In this document: one piece after another, positions 19,201 through 28,023 of the stretch
How positions within the stretch are numbered: the stretch's first letter is position 1
How the letters are laid out: every line of letters starts with the position of its first letter
Assembly: GCA_029227815.1 (NCBI GenBank)
Contig: CP118523.1
Location: forward strand, 682,001-746,000
Direction of reading: 5' to 3'
Length of the DNA: 64,000 nt
Origin: Clostridiaceae bacterium M8S5
GTDB lineage: Bacteria; Bacillota; Clostridia; Tissierellales; MCWD3
The notes under the pieces: generated by a model
The model's database searches: none
What the model was told of the DNA's origin: nothing
The model's input: the letters and a program-made list of their open reading frames with translations, nothing else
Made by a program: the position numbers and the translations under genes

Positions 19201-19396
19201 GTTGTTGCATTTGAGCTTCAAAATCAAACTCTTCTTTAAACTGTTCAATGCTTTGCTCAAATTGATCAATGTTAATATAGTCGTCATTAACTTCTTGTGT
19301 TAAATCTTCAAATATTACTTCTCCATCTGCAAATGCTAATGAGAAACTTGCTAATATCATAGCAAAAACTAATAAAGTGCTAAAAAGTTTTTTCAT
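16241..19396 (-). CDS. Secreted subtilisin-family (S8) serine protease, copy 1
   Basis: 1051 residues. A signal peptide (about 1-23) is followed by an inhibitor-like propeptide (about 60-165) and the S8 domain with catalytic D204 (SIIDSGID), H266 (HGMHVAG) and S592 (GTSMSSP). A PA domain is inserted between His and Ser (about 420-520). The C-terminal region holds beta-sandwich domains and an Ig-like end. This is the Vpr/lactocepin architecture of large extracellular proteases. No LPXTG or S-layer anchor is visible. A paralogue of the same design lies 675 bases upstream on the same strand, pointing to tandem duplication. RBS is GAGAGGATG. Confidence 0.92.
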   Translation of the reverse strand: MKKLFSTLLVFAMILASFSLAFADGEVIFEDLTQEVNDDYINIDQFEQSIEQFKEEFDFEAQMQQLNLEDEEQIRLIVELDGNPVINHATSENKKVNELNTATIKSLTKKIVTEQKAIKSTLSRNYNIEYHRSFQNVFNGFSCTTTVKEAKNLEKLPGVKNVYVAAQYNRPKPLMQESVTTVGARTLWGNLGLTGEGTVVSIIDSGIDPSHKDMVLTDSTKKKLNKTFVDGLNLKGTWRTDKIPYGYNYYDKNQEILDLGQNATRHGMHVAGIVGANGNESTGGIKGVAPECQLLAMKVFSNGTKRTTSSDVYIKAIDDSILMGADVINMSLGSPAGHVVPDFPAQKAIKRAVNNGIVVAVSAGNSHRFGRGFSDPLTSNPDTGVVGTPGVTLESFQVASTDNTSYLYKQNIAVEGLTNNVIGYGKDNWTKLLSNSQNLQLVAIGGTKLGKLTDYDNIDVTGKVVLVKRGEHSFKDKTDWANQKGAKAIIVYDHGLSTFHKDQGGWSIPFAKISKEDGEAIEALLVNGAVTINVSLNEKYVNPKSGQLSNFSSWGLTPNLVFKPEITAPGGRITSTDQTNQSSLYQLMSGTSMSSPCVAGGSALVLQYVKQKFPNLSGADKVEMVKKLIMSTANPIVQKLDGNETEFTSPRGQGAGVMDLVKATSAKAIVVDSLTGQTKVALNEIGNNVSFKVTIKNLTNNPLYYTVSGSVATDLPKNGKILAIPQSIVNANGETPIEFNYPTNPVANTILVPANGSTDVNVSVNLSNVKGKTNNKTLNAMFENGCFVEGFVQFKEKSSESNLPSLSIPYCGFYGSWDDAPILDGTKYDSSSFYGVSGIIEGNKYYYLGQNADKTFDKNKIAFSPNGDNSYDTIIPLFSFYRNARKIDIDILDSNNNKILDFVDDEYIYKSFGDGENKYTYYFDSSWKWNGKVNNVVQPDGQYYMKVRTVIDYPNAEWNEKVFPIKLDTTKPIFTNLTYNQQSTVLTATATDAGSSVYQYVLLKGSEVVERNTTGQFTINKLGSGTHTLKVAVIDYARNVSITNSFNLTIQ

Positions 19397-20071
19397 AAAT
19401 AATTCATCCTCTCTTGTTTTGTAAAAATTTGAATAACATAGTGCGATTTTCTTTTTTTATGTCATAGCATCACCAACTTATTTAGTTATTTTACTCAATA
19501 AATAAATTTTACCAAAATTTCTCAATATTACAACAATGTTCGTTCGACTAAAAAAATCATAAAAACCTACGTCGTAGTTTAAAGTTTTATTTATCTAAAG
19601 TAAGATGGTTTCAATATATTACAAAAAAGAAACATTTCGGGAAGACGAATCGTTCTGAAAATATGTCATAATTTAACAAATTTTATGATTATACGACACT
19701 TGCGACTTGACGAAATTTGATTAAAATCAACAAATTAACCGATTATTTTTGAAATAAATTATTAAAAATAGTAATCAAGTACTATATTTTAAATAGATAT
19801 TAAACAAAGCAGCAATGAAAAGGTTATAATTCTAATTTTGAATAAGAATATTTTTGAATAGGGTTGTAGTAGAGTATTTGTAACGATTTATAGACTGTTA
19901 TATAAAAATTAAAGAATTGTAATAAATAATAATCGCTACGAACGATTTAGATGAATATAACAAAAAAGTTCGGGTGCTAAAATTGAATATAAAGTTAAAA
20001 AGGATGCCTCGCAAGAAGCATCCTTAGGTTGATGACAAAGTCATCCTTTGTATAATATAGTTAGTTTGTGT
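19397..20071 (-). other. Leader and spacer between the two subtilase genes
   Basis: 675 bases. Reading on the minus strand towards the gene at 19396 there is AGTCGAACGAA (about 19548), then -35 TTGTAA, 16 bases and -10 TAAAAT (about 19510-19540), then GTTGGTGATGC in the untranslated leader. The same elements occur in the same order before the other subtilase. The left part near 19994-20026 is the terminator of the upstream copy. No gene is seen. Confidence 0.65.
19994..20026 (-). terminator. Rho-independent terminator of subtilase copy 2
   Basis: AAGGATGC/GCATCCTT stem, followed on the minus strand by a short T run. Confidence 0.85.
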
Positions 20072-23000
20072 TTATTCTATAGTAATGCTAATAGCAGATG
20101 ATTTACCTACATTGTTAGCATAGTCTATTACAGCTACAACTAGTGAATGTTCACCAGAGCTAAGACTGCTAATATCAAATTGACCAGTAGTATTTCTTGT
20201 AACAACTTTGTTGTTGTCTAATAAAACATATTGATAAATAGAACTTCCATCTTCAGTAGCTGTAGTCGTAATTGTTTTAGCATTTTCATCATGCACTGCT
20301 TCAACAACAGGAGCTACAGTATCAATATAAAGAGGGAATGTTTTTATACTTGGAGTTGCATCCGGATAATCAATAACAGAAGAAACTCTTATATAGTATT
20401 GTCCATCAGGAAGAACCTCATTGTTTACTTTACCATCCCAAGTCCATGCTGGGTCATAGTGGTAAGTGTATTTATTTTTTCCATCACCAAAGCTCTTGCG
20501 TATATACTCATCAGTAATGTAATCATATACTTTATTATTATTAGCATCTAATATATCTATATCTATAGATCTAACATTTCTAAGGAATGCGAATAATGGT
20601 AATATAGTATCATAAGTTTTATCGCCATTTGGTGAGAAAGCTATCTTACTAGCATCAAATGTTTGGTCAGGATTTTGTCCTAGATAGTAGTATTTAGCTC
20701 CATCTAAGATACCAGAGTTATTGTAGAATGATTTTTTATCATATTTAGTTCCATCAAGAACAGGAGCTTGATCCCAGTCACCATAGAATCCACAATATGG
20801 TATAGATAAAGCTGGTTTGTCATCATCAGCGAAAAGCTCTCTAAATAATATGAAACCTTCTACAAAACCACCATTTTCAAACATCTCATTCATAGTAGCA
20901 TTTGATATTAGACCTTTAGCATCTTCTAAGTCTATAGTTACTTGTACATCAACACTACTCTTTGGCATAACCATGATAACATTTTTAAAGAAATCAAAGT
21001 TAAATTTAAATTTGTCACCAAGATTTAAGTTCATATTTGCATTAGGATTTTCTATGTTCAATGATTCATTAGTATCAATAATAGGATTAGTGTCAGTATT
21101 TTCTATATCGCCAAATGCATCTAAGCCATAAAGAGTTTTATTTTCATTGTTCAAAGCTCTAAGTTGTTTAAACATATCAAAGAAATTATATTTATATTTG
21201 AAGCTTATAGGAGTTTTATTATTATCATTAACAAGAGGTTGTGGTTTTCCTGTAACTAAACCTTTTTCTACTAAATCAGTTGCAACTGTTCCTTTTAGCT
21301 TATAGAATAATGGTCTAAAAGAGAAGTTTTTAACTTTAACAGTAAATGTTATAGTATCATCAACTTCATTTAATGCAACTTTAGACATGTTTGTTAGCTT
21401 ATCAACAACTATAGCTTTAGTAGTAGTTGCTTTTAATAAATCCATAACACCTGCACCTTCGCCTCTAGGTGACGCGTATTCCTTCACATCATCATTAACA
21501 GTTTCAAGTATAGGGTTAGCAGTACTCATGAGTAGATTCTTAGCCATTTCAACTTTCTCAGCACCTGCTAAATTAGGGAATTTTTCTTCAACATACTGCA
21601 ATACTAATGCACTACCACCGGCAACGCATGGTGATGACATAGAAGTACCACTCATTAATTGATAACCATTATTTTGATCAGTAGATAGTATTCTTCCACC
21701 AGGAGCAGTTATTTCAGGCTTGAATACTAAGTTAGGAGTAAGTCCCCAAGAACTAAAATCAGATAGGTGTCCAGAAGCAGGAGCTAAATTTTTCTCAGCC
21801 ATAGAAACATTTATAGAAACAGTTCCATTAGCTAATATAGCTTCTAAAGCTTCGCCACTTTCTTTTGATATCTTTGCAAAAGGAATTGCCCATCCACCTT
21901 GGTCCTTATGGAATGTAGATAAACCATGGTCATATACTATAATTGCAGCTGCGCCCTTTTGTGCAGCCCACGTAGTCTTGTCAAAGAATGAATAAGAACC
22001 TCTTTTAACAAGTACAACTTTACCAGTAACATCAATACCTTCATAATCTGATAAAGCGCCCAGCTTAGTTCCACCTATTGCTGTTAATTCTATTCCATTT
22101 GTAGATTTCAATTTCTTTGCCCAATCATCTACTCCGAAACCTTCAATTTTGTTGTTTATACCAGGTACTTCAAATTCATGTTTGTATAAGTAAAGTGTAT
22201 TGTCAGTAGAAGCTACTTGCAATGATTCAAAAGTTATACCAGGACTACCAACAACACCGTAGTCAGGATTTTCTGCAAAAGGATCACCAAATTTATTTCC
22301 GAATTTATTTGAGTTTCCAGCTGAAATAGCAACAACTAAGCCATTATCAACAGCTCTTTTAATAGCTAATTGTTCAGGTTGGTCACCTTTAACAAAACCA
22401 GCAGAAGAACCTAAACTCATATTTATAACGTCTGCACCCATTAATATTGAGTCATCAATAGCTTTAATATAAACATCACTATAAGTATAAGGATTACTAC
22501 CGTTACCAAATACCTTCATAGCAAGTAATTGACACTCAGGAGCAACACCTTTTATTCCTTCATTTTCTTCGTCGCCGTTTGCACCAGATATACCAGCAAC
22601 ATGCATACCATGTCTACTAGCATAAGGGCCTAAATCTAATATTTCTTGATTTTTATCATAATAGTTATATCCGTACGGAACTTTAGTAGTTCTATATGTT
22701 CCTGCCAATTCTAAACCTTCAACAAATTCTTTGCTCAACTTACCTTTTTCAGGATTAGATAAAACCATATCTTTGTGAGCAGGATCAATGCCAGTATCAA
22801 GTATAGCAATTACTTTACCTTCGCCAGTGTAACCAAGTTTTTCCCAAACAGTTCTAGCATTTACAGTAGTTACGCTTTCTTGCATTAAAGGTTCAGGTCT
22901 GTGGTATTTATTAGCAATATAAACTTTTTTAACACCTGATAATGATTCTATTTGTTTAGCTTCTTTAACAGTAGTAGTACAACTAAATCCATTAAATACA

Positions 23001-23332
23001 TTTTGGAAATTTCTATGAATTTTGAAATTTATCTCTTTAGAATCTAGTGAGCTTGTAATAGCTTTTTGTTCAATTTCAATGTTTTTAGTTAGAGAATCTA
23101 TAGTAGCTGAGTCTAACTCATTTACTTTTAACTTGCTATCAGTAGCATAGTCTATCAATGGTTTTTCATTAAGTTCAACAATGATTCGTATTTCATCATT
23201 TTCATTTAATTCTAATTCATCAAAAGAGAAGCTTTCATTGCTTTGCATATAATTTGTTTCTGTAGCAAAAGACATTGAGAAACTTGTAATTATAAGAGTC
23301 AAAACTAACAATAAAGAAAATAGTTTTTTCAC
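20072..23332 (-). CDS. Secreted subtilisin-family (S8) serine protease, copy 2
   Basis: 1086 residues with the same order as copy 1: signal peptide, propeptide, S8 domain with D179 (ILDTGID), H241 (HGMHVAG), S564 (GTSMSSP), PA insert, and C-terminal beta domains ending in a near-identical Ig-like segment. It differs by an Asn/Asp-rich insertion of about 60 residues in the post-catalytic part (around residues 725-785) and a shorter N-terminal linker. It is probably secreted and feeds peptides to the cell. The start is GTG or TTG near 23332 with AGGGATG upstream. Confidence 0.92.
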   Translation of the reverse strand: MKKLFSLLLVLTLIITSFSMSFATETNYMQSNESFSFDELELNENDEIRIIVELNEKPLIDYATDSKLKVNELDSATIDSLTKNIEIEQKAITSSLDSKEINFKIHRNFQNVFNGFSCTTTVKEAKQIESLSGVKKVYIANKYHRPEPLMQESVTTVNARTVWEKLGYTGEGKVIAILDTGIDPAHKDMVLSNPEKGKLSKEFVEGLELAGTYRTTKVPYGYNYYDKNQEILDLGPYASRHGMHVAGISGANGDEENEGIKGVAPECQLLAMKVFGNGSNPYTYSDVYIKAIDDSILMGADVINMSLGSSAGFVKGDQPEQLAIKRAVDNGLVVAISAGNSNKFGNKFGDPFAENPDYGVVGSPGITFESLQVASTDNTLYLYKHEFEVPGINNKIEGFGVDDWAKKLKSTNGIELTAIGGTKLGALSDYEGIDVTGKVVLVKRGSYSFFDKTTWAAQKGAAAIIVYDHGLSTFHKDQGGWAIPFAKISKESGEALEAILANGTVSINVSMAEKNLAPASGHLSDFSSWGLTPNLVFKPEITAPGGRILSTDQNNGYQLMSGTSMSSPCVAGGSALVLQYVEEKFPNLAGAEKVEMAKNLLMSTANPILETVNDDVKEYASPRGEGAGVMDLLKATTTKAIVVDKLTNMSKVALNEVDDTITFTVKVKNFSFRPLFYKLKGTVATDLVEKGLVTGKPQPLVNDNNKTPISFKYKYNFFDMFKQLRALNNENKTLYGLDAFGDIENTDTNPIIDTNESLNIENPNANMNLNLGDKFKFNFDFFKNVIMVMPKSSVDVQVTIDLEDAKGLISNATMNEMFENGGFVEGFILFRELFADDDKPALSIPYCGFYGDWDQAPVLDGTKYDKKSFYNNSGILDGAKYYYLGQNPDQTFDASKIAFSPNGDKTYDTILPLFAFLRNVRSIDIDILDANNNKVYDYITDEYIRKSFGDGKNKYTYHYDPAWTWDGKVNNEVLPDGQYYIRVSSVIDYPDATPSIKTFPLYIDTVAPVVEAVHDENAKTITTTATEDGSSIYQYVLLDNNKVVTRNTTGQFDISSLSSGEHSLVVAVIDYANNVGKSSAISITIE

Positions 23333-23782
23333 AGAATCATCCCTTCGTTTTATATTTATTTTGAAATAGTAATTTATTACAATAAGTCAAGACATAAGCA
23401 TCACCAACCTTAAATAAATTTACTTTATATTTAAATTTTACCAAATATTCTGAAAAATACAAATTATTTCGTTCGACTCAAAAAATGCATTTTTGCGCAT
23501 TAGATTATAAAAGGAGAGTATTTAGGTATGTACAAGTATATAATGTGTACATATTATTATAGAATATAATAATTTAGGTAAGTATATGTTAATCTTGTGG
23601 ATTAAATTAAAGTAGGATTTAAAGAAAAAGATTTGAAAAGAAAATTGAATATTTTTGTTTGATTATTTATAAAAGTTATATCAAAGATAATGTAAAAAAT
23701 GCTCAATATGTAAAAACTATGTCAATAATTCATCATATAACAAAACACACCCTTAAATTCAAAATATAGGTGTGCTTTAATT
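23333..23782 (-). other. Leader of subtilase copy 2 and spacer to the regulator gene
   Basis: 450 bases. On the minus strand GAGTCGAACGAA (about 23468-23479), then -35 TTGTAT, 16 bases and -10 TAAAAT, then GGTTGGTGATGC form a leader like that of copy 1. The right-hand part is AT-rich and ends in the terminator of the YheO-type gene. Confidence 0.65.
23741..23776 (-). terminator. Probable terminator of the YheO-type regulator
   Basis: GCACACC and GGTGTGT pair across a long AT loop, followed on the minus strand by TTTTGTT. Confidence 0.6.
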
Positions 23783-24433
23783 CTAATCAGTTATTTCCAT
23801 TCTTATTTCATCAAGATAATTATATAGAGTAAATTTTGATATTTTTAGTAATTCGCAAATTCTATCTCCAGACTTTTGTATGAGGAATACGCCTTTGTCA
23901 TCGAGAAACTTAATTACCTGTAGTTTAGTTACTTTATTCATTTTATTTACTGGTACATTGACAGTGCTAAGGGCTTCAACTATAAGCTCTTCTAATAATT
24001 CTTTTATTGATTGTGTATGTATTTCCTCTCCTAGGATTTCAGAAGAAATACCGAAGCAATCGTTTTTTGTTAGATTTAAATAAACTTTTTCAAGATTTAT
24101 ATAATCAGTAATATCATGATTTATACATATAGAACTCATTCGTTTACCATTATCAAAAAAATTAACAGTACTAGAACGTAAGACTTTACCGTCTTTCGTA
24201 TGAGTTGTATATCTAAAATTAGTACGTTTATTATTATCTTTACGTATCTCTTCTAAAAAAAGATTAGTTGGACAACCACCAATTGATCTGTTGGTTACGT
24301 GGCCATTTTCAATTGCTACTATAGTGCTATCATAGCCTTTTGAGAAATCATGGACTACCACTTCAGTGTTTTTGCCAAATTGCGCTGCTATAGCTTTAGC
24401 TATAAGTTTAATATCTTCAATTGAATATTGCAT
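23783..24433 (-). CDS. YheO/DauR-type PAS-HTH transcriptional regulator
   Basis: 216 residues from ATG 24433, which follows AAGGAGG. The N-terminal YheO-like PAS domain (VVVHDFSKGYDSTIVAIENGH) and the C-terminal HTH_22 domain (LQVIKFLDDKGVFLIQKSGDRICELLKISKFTLYNYL) match regulators such as DauR, which senses D-arginine. It is divergent from the GPH transporter operon at 24614, so it very likely controls those genes. The ligand is unknown; an amino acid or peptide derivative would fit the operon. Confidence 0.88.
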   Translation of the reverse strand: MQYSIEDIKLIAKAIAAQFGKNTEVVVHDFSKGYDSTIVAIENGHVTNRSIGGCPTNLFLEEIRKDNNKRTNFRYTTHTKDGKVLRSSTVNFFDNGKRMSSICINHDITDYINLEKVYLNLTKNDCFGISSEILGEEIHTQSIKELLEELIVEALSTVNVPVNKMNKVTKLQVIKFLDDKGVFLIQKSGDRICELLKISKFTLYNYLDEIRMEITD

Positions 24434-24517
24434 AATAACCTCCTTTATCATATTTATTATATCACAAATGTCATGCTGATTTTAATTTATATTTTCTAAA
24501 ATTTATTAATAAATCAT

Positions 24518-24546
24518 TTGACACAGTCATAACATCATAATATACT
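24518..24546 (+). promoter_or_regulatory. Sigma-A type promoter of the transporter-amidohydrolase operon
   Basis: TTGACA at 24518-24523 and TATACT at 24541-24546 with a 17-base spacer, about 70 bases upstream of the first gene. Confidence 0.85.
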
Positions 24547-24560
24547 TTAGATATAACAAT

Positions 24561-24595
24561 ATGAAAAAAAATTTTATAATAAAATTTTTTTTCAT
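24561..24595. promoter_or_regulatory. Perfect 17-bp inverted repeat in the operon leader
   Basis: ATGAAAAAAAATTTTAT and its exact complement are separated by a single A. It lies between the -10 box and the ribosome site, so it could be an operator for the divergent YheO-type regulator or an RNA hairpin. Confidence 0.55.
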
Positions 24596-24613
24596 AACAG
24601 GGGGGATTATTTT

Positions 24614-26050
24614 ATGTCAAAGGCAGATGTTTTAGTCAACAATGGTAGATTGTCGTGTATTACAAAATTAGGATATGGAATAGGTACACTTTGTGATTCA
24701 TTAACATGTAATCTATACAATATCTTTTTCTTAGTTTTCGCAGTTGATTTTGTAGGATTAGATCCAGCATTTGCAGGAGTAATATCATCCATCGCGGTAT
24801 TGTGGGATGCACTAACAGATCCTATAGTAGGTTACATATCAGACAAGTTAAATTCAAGTGGAAAGTTATCAAGGCAAAAGCTCATTATTAGAGCATTGGT
24901 TCCATTAACAGTTTCGTTTATTTTCCTTTATAAAATTATTGAAGCAAGTCCTAATATGAAAAATATTTATTATACTGCATTAGCATTATGTTTTTGGACT
25001 TGTTACACTGTATTTATGATTCCTTATGCAGCAGTTGGAGCTGAAATGACAAATGATTATGAAGAACGTTCGTCATTAAGGTTTTATGCACACATTTTTA
25101 CTATGGCAGGATTGTTAATTGCTAGTTCTTTTACTATGAGTATAGTTGAAAAATTTATGGCTAAAGGGTTAACACCAGCAGATGCTTGGTTTACATTAGC
25201 ATTAGCCTATGGAGCAGTTATATTTACAGCTGGATTAATATGCTGGATATCTATATCTAGAGTAAAGATGAAAAGAAGACAAGAGGAAAGCGTTAACTAT
25301 CATCAAACAAAAAATATTTTTACTGGTATTTTTTCAACTCTAAAGCTAAGAAGTTTAAGAAAGGTTTGTATAGCAATACTATTATATGCTACTGGTTTTA
25401 CATTAGCACAAGGAACTATAGTATTTTTAATGCAAAAAGTTTTAGGTTTTGATGGAACACAAGTCGGAAAATACTTCATGCTAACAGCTGTTATCGGTAT
25501 ATTATCAATCCCTGTAATTAATGGGATAGTTAAAATTCTTGGCAAAAGAAAAGCATATACTGTATTAATCATCATCTTTGGTCTTGGGCAGATAATGTTC
25601 AAGTATCTAGGTGTATCAAGTTTTGGATGGATATTAGCATTTGGTATAATACAAGGATGTAGTCATAATGTATTTTTCCCTATGAGTTATGCATTAGTAT
25701 ATGACTGCTGTGATATAGATGCATTTGTAAATCGTAAGAGAAGAGAAGGCATTATATTATCAGTAACTGGATTAATGCAAAAAATAGGTTATGCGATAGG
25801 TACTTCATTTGCTGGATTATTTTTAAAATATTTTGGTTATAATTCTGAATTACAGACTCAAACCCAGGCTACATTAGATGGTATGCAAACTACAGTGTTT
25901 GTAATAGCTCCATTATTTTTCATTGTTAGTGCTATAATGATGAGTAGATTTAAAATTAATAAGGAAAATTATAATATATTACAAAATGCTCTTGAACAGA
26001 TTGAGAAGGGGAACGAACCATCTGCTAAAGGTCTTGAAGAATTAATATAG
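24614..26050 (+). CDS. GPH-family (MelB-like) MFS transporter
   Basis: 478 residues with about 12 membrane segments. The loop 2-3 motif WDALTDPIVGYISD, with its cation-site Asp, is characteristic of the glycoside-pentoside-hexuronide:cation symporters, and the central R-x-S-L-R-F motif is present. It would import the operon's substrate with Na+ or H+. Neighbours are an amidohydrolase, RidA and a dipeptidase rather than glycosidases, so the substrate may be an N-acylated or peptide-like compound (inference). RBS is GGGGGGA. Confidence 0.87.
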   Translation: MSKADVLVNNGRLSCITKLGYGIGTLCDSLTCNLYNIFFLVFAVDFVGLDPAFAGVISSIAVLWDALTDPIVGYISDKLNSSGKLSRQKLIIRALVPLTVSFIFLYKIIEASPNMKNIYYTALALCFWTCYTVFMIPYAAVGAEMTNDYEERSSLRFYAHIFTMAGLLIASSFTMSIVEKFMAKGLTPADAWFTLALAYGAVIFTAGLICWISISRVKMKRRQEESVNYHQTKNIFTGIFSTLKLRSLRKVCIAILLYATGFTLAQGTIVFLMQKVLGFDGTQVGKYFMLTAVIGILSIPVINGIVKILGKRKAYTVLIIIFGLGQIMFKYLGVSSFGWILAFGIIQGCSHNVFFPMSYALVYDCCDIDAFVNRKRREGIILSVTGLMQKIGYAIGTSFAGLFLKYFGYNSELQTQTQATLDGMQTTVFVIAPLFFIVSAIMMSRFKINKENYNILQNALEQIEKGNEPSAKGLEELI

Positions 26051-26059
26051 GAGGAAATC

Positions 26060-27523
26060 ATGAGAACTTTATTCATAAACGGTGATTTTATCACAATGAC
26101 AGATAAAAAAATTGAATGGCTATTAATTAAAGATAGTACTATTGTTAATTTTGGTACAAAAGGACAAGAACTACCAGACCATGATAAGCTGGTAGATTTA
26201 GAAGGGAAAACAATGATGCCTGGATTCATAAATTCACATATTCACTCATTGCCAACAGGAATGAGTACAGAGAGTATCTTTGTATTTGAATGTGAAACAA
26301 AGGATGAATTGTTTTACAGTATAAAAGAACAATTAAAGGATAAATCTGAAGGATTGGTAATGGTTGAAGGGTTTAATTCTAGTTTAATGACATTCGATCC
26401 AATAGAGGATTTAGAAAGATTTGATGAAATATCTGAGGGTCGACCAATGTTTATAAAATACAATACTGGTCATGGCGGTATAGTAAATACAGCTACAATG
26501 AAAATATTAAAAAAAGAAGATCCCTTTACTATGGATGAAGTAGAAATGGGAGCAGCTCAGAATATATTTAGTGATGAAAAGATAAAAAGCTTTATGGCTA
26601 AGCTTAGTGATGGATGTATTGCTAATGGAGTCACATTAGTTCATTCACTCATCTACAATGACATAGATAATCGTGATATAGATTGGTGGTTACAAGAAGA
26701 ATTTGGTGAAAGAAAACTAGACGTTCAAGTAGTTAATTATGTCCAGACTACAGATGTTGATTACGTTCATAAGTTAGGATTGCCAAGAATAGGTGGATGT
26801 GTATGTTTAGATGGTACACCAGTTGAAATGACAGCTGCACTAGAAGAAGACTATATAAACAAGCCTGGCTATAGAGGAGATTTGTATATGTCTGATGAGG
26901 AATTATACAAAATGGTTTCAGATGCACATTCTAAAAACATGCAATGTGCATTTCATGCAGTAGGAGATCGTGCAGTACACCAACTAATTGATTGTTACCA
27001 ACGTGTTGTAGATGAACAAGGGAAAAAAGATTTGAGACATCGCATAGAACACGTGGATTTAATAAGTGATGAAAAATTAAAACAAGCAAAGCAGCTAGAT
27101 TTGACATTTTCAGTCCAACCAGGACTATTGTACTTATTTGGAGCTAATTTTGGTGGTATATTAGGAGAAGAAAGAAATAGAAAAATGAGTTCGCTTAAAC
27201 TTTATCGTGAAGCTGGGATTATGCTTTTAGGTGGCACTGATTCACCAGTTACACCCAATATTCCATTAATACCAATCCACGGTGTAGTAAATTCTGAAAA
27301 TGAGTTAAGAAAATTGAGCGTAGAAGACGCACTTAAAATGTTTACTATTAATGGAGCATATAGCGTACATTTAGAAGATAAAAAGGGTAGTATTGAGATA
27401 GGCAAAGATGCAGACTTAATAGTTTTAGACAAGAATCCAGTTAAAAATCAAACTGAAATTAAAGATATAAAAGTAGTAAGTACCTATGTTTTAGGAGAAG
27501 AAGTATACACAGAAGGAAGGTAA
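26060..27523 (+). CDS. YtcJ-like amidohydrolase family protein
   Basis: 487 residues. The metal motif H-I-H (FINSHIHSL) comes near residue 58, with later H residues (FHAVGDRAVH, HRIEHVD) and the G-G-T-D-S-P terminal Asp motif. This is the YtcJ/N-substituted formamide deformylase group of Zn amidohydrolases. It hydrolyses an amide or cyclic amide, product unknown. RBS GGAGG starts right after the transporter stop; the next gene follows six bases after its stop, so cotranscription is clear. Confidence 0.87.
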   Translation: MRTLFINGDFITMTDKKIEWLLIKDSTIVNFGTKGQELPDHDKLVDLEGKTMMPGFINSHIHSLPTGMSTESIFVFECETKDELFYSIKEQLKDKSEGLVMVEGFNSSLMTFDPIEDLERFDEISEGRPMFIKYNTGHGGIVNTATMKILKKEDPFTMDEVEMGAAQNIFSDEKIKSFMAKLSDGCIANGVTLVHSLIYNDIDNRDIDWWLQEEFGERKLDVQVVNYVQTTDVDYVHKLGLPRIGGCVCLDGTPVEMTAALEEDYINKPGYRGDLYMSDEELYKMVSDAHSKNMQCAFHAVGDRAVHQLIDCYQRVVDEQGKKDLRHRIEHVDLISDEKLKQAKQLDLTFSVQPGLLYLFGANFGGILGEERNRKMSSLKLYREAGIMLLGGTDSPVTPNIPLIPIHGVVNSENELRKLSVEDALKMFTINGAYSVHLEDKKGSIEIGKDADLIVLDKNPVKNQTEIKDIKVVSTYVLGEEVYTEGR

Positions 27524-27529
27524 CATCAC

Positions 27530-28012
27530 ATGATACAAAAAAAATGTAATAATAACCCAGAAGTAGTATTAAATAGACTTGGACTCAAATTGCCTGAAAC
27601 ATTAGGGCCAATAGGTTCATATATACCTTATAAAAAAAATGGAACACAAATTTATATGTCTGGATTAGGGCCAATGTGGGATAAAGTTCCTCAGTTTTAT
27701 GGGAAAATTGGCAGAGAGTTGTCTAAAGAAGATGGATATAAAGCATCAAGACTAACAGCTTTAAATGTTATTGCTCAGATTAAAAATGCAGTAGGTGATT
27801 TAAGTAAAGTAAAAAACTTCATAAATGTAATAGGATATGTAAACTGTACTGATGATTTTATAGATCAACCGTATGTAATAAATGGTTTTTCTGATCTAAT
27901 AATAGAAGTGTTCGGGGAATGTGGTAAACATGCAAGATGTGCAGTACCAACAGGAACATTACCAATGGATACTCCAGTTGAGATACAAGTAATAATTGAA
28001 GTAGAAGAATAG
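27530..28012 (+). CDS. RidA/YjgF family protein
   Basis: 160 residues, slightly longer than RidA itself. The family end motif T-G-T-L-P-M-D-T-P-V-E-I and the central A-L-N-V-I-A-Q-I-K are present. RidA-type proteins hydrolyse reactive enamine or imine intermediates; the canonical arginine (C-A-R-C-A) is visible (HARCAVP). It sits between the amidohydrolase and dipeptidase genes, which suggests an imine-forming step in the same pathway. Confidence 0.87.
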   Translation: MIQKKCNNNPEVVLNRLGLKLPETLGPIGSYIPYKKNGTQIYMSGLGPMWDKVPQFYGKIGRELSKEDGYKASRLTALNVIAQIKNAVGDLSKVKNFINVIGYVNCTDDFIDQPYVINGFSDLIIEVFGECGKHARCAVPTGTLPMDTPVEIQVIIEVEE

Positions 28013-28023
28013 GTGTGATAATG

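Noticed and set aside
19397..19600. Cyclic di-GMP riboswitch in the subtilase leader
   Set aside because: The leader lacks the conserved GEMM core and tetraloop receptor; only a promoter-like and operator-like conservation is seen.
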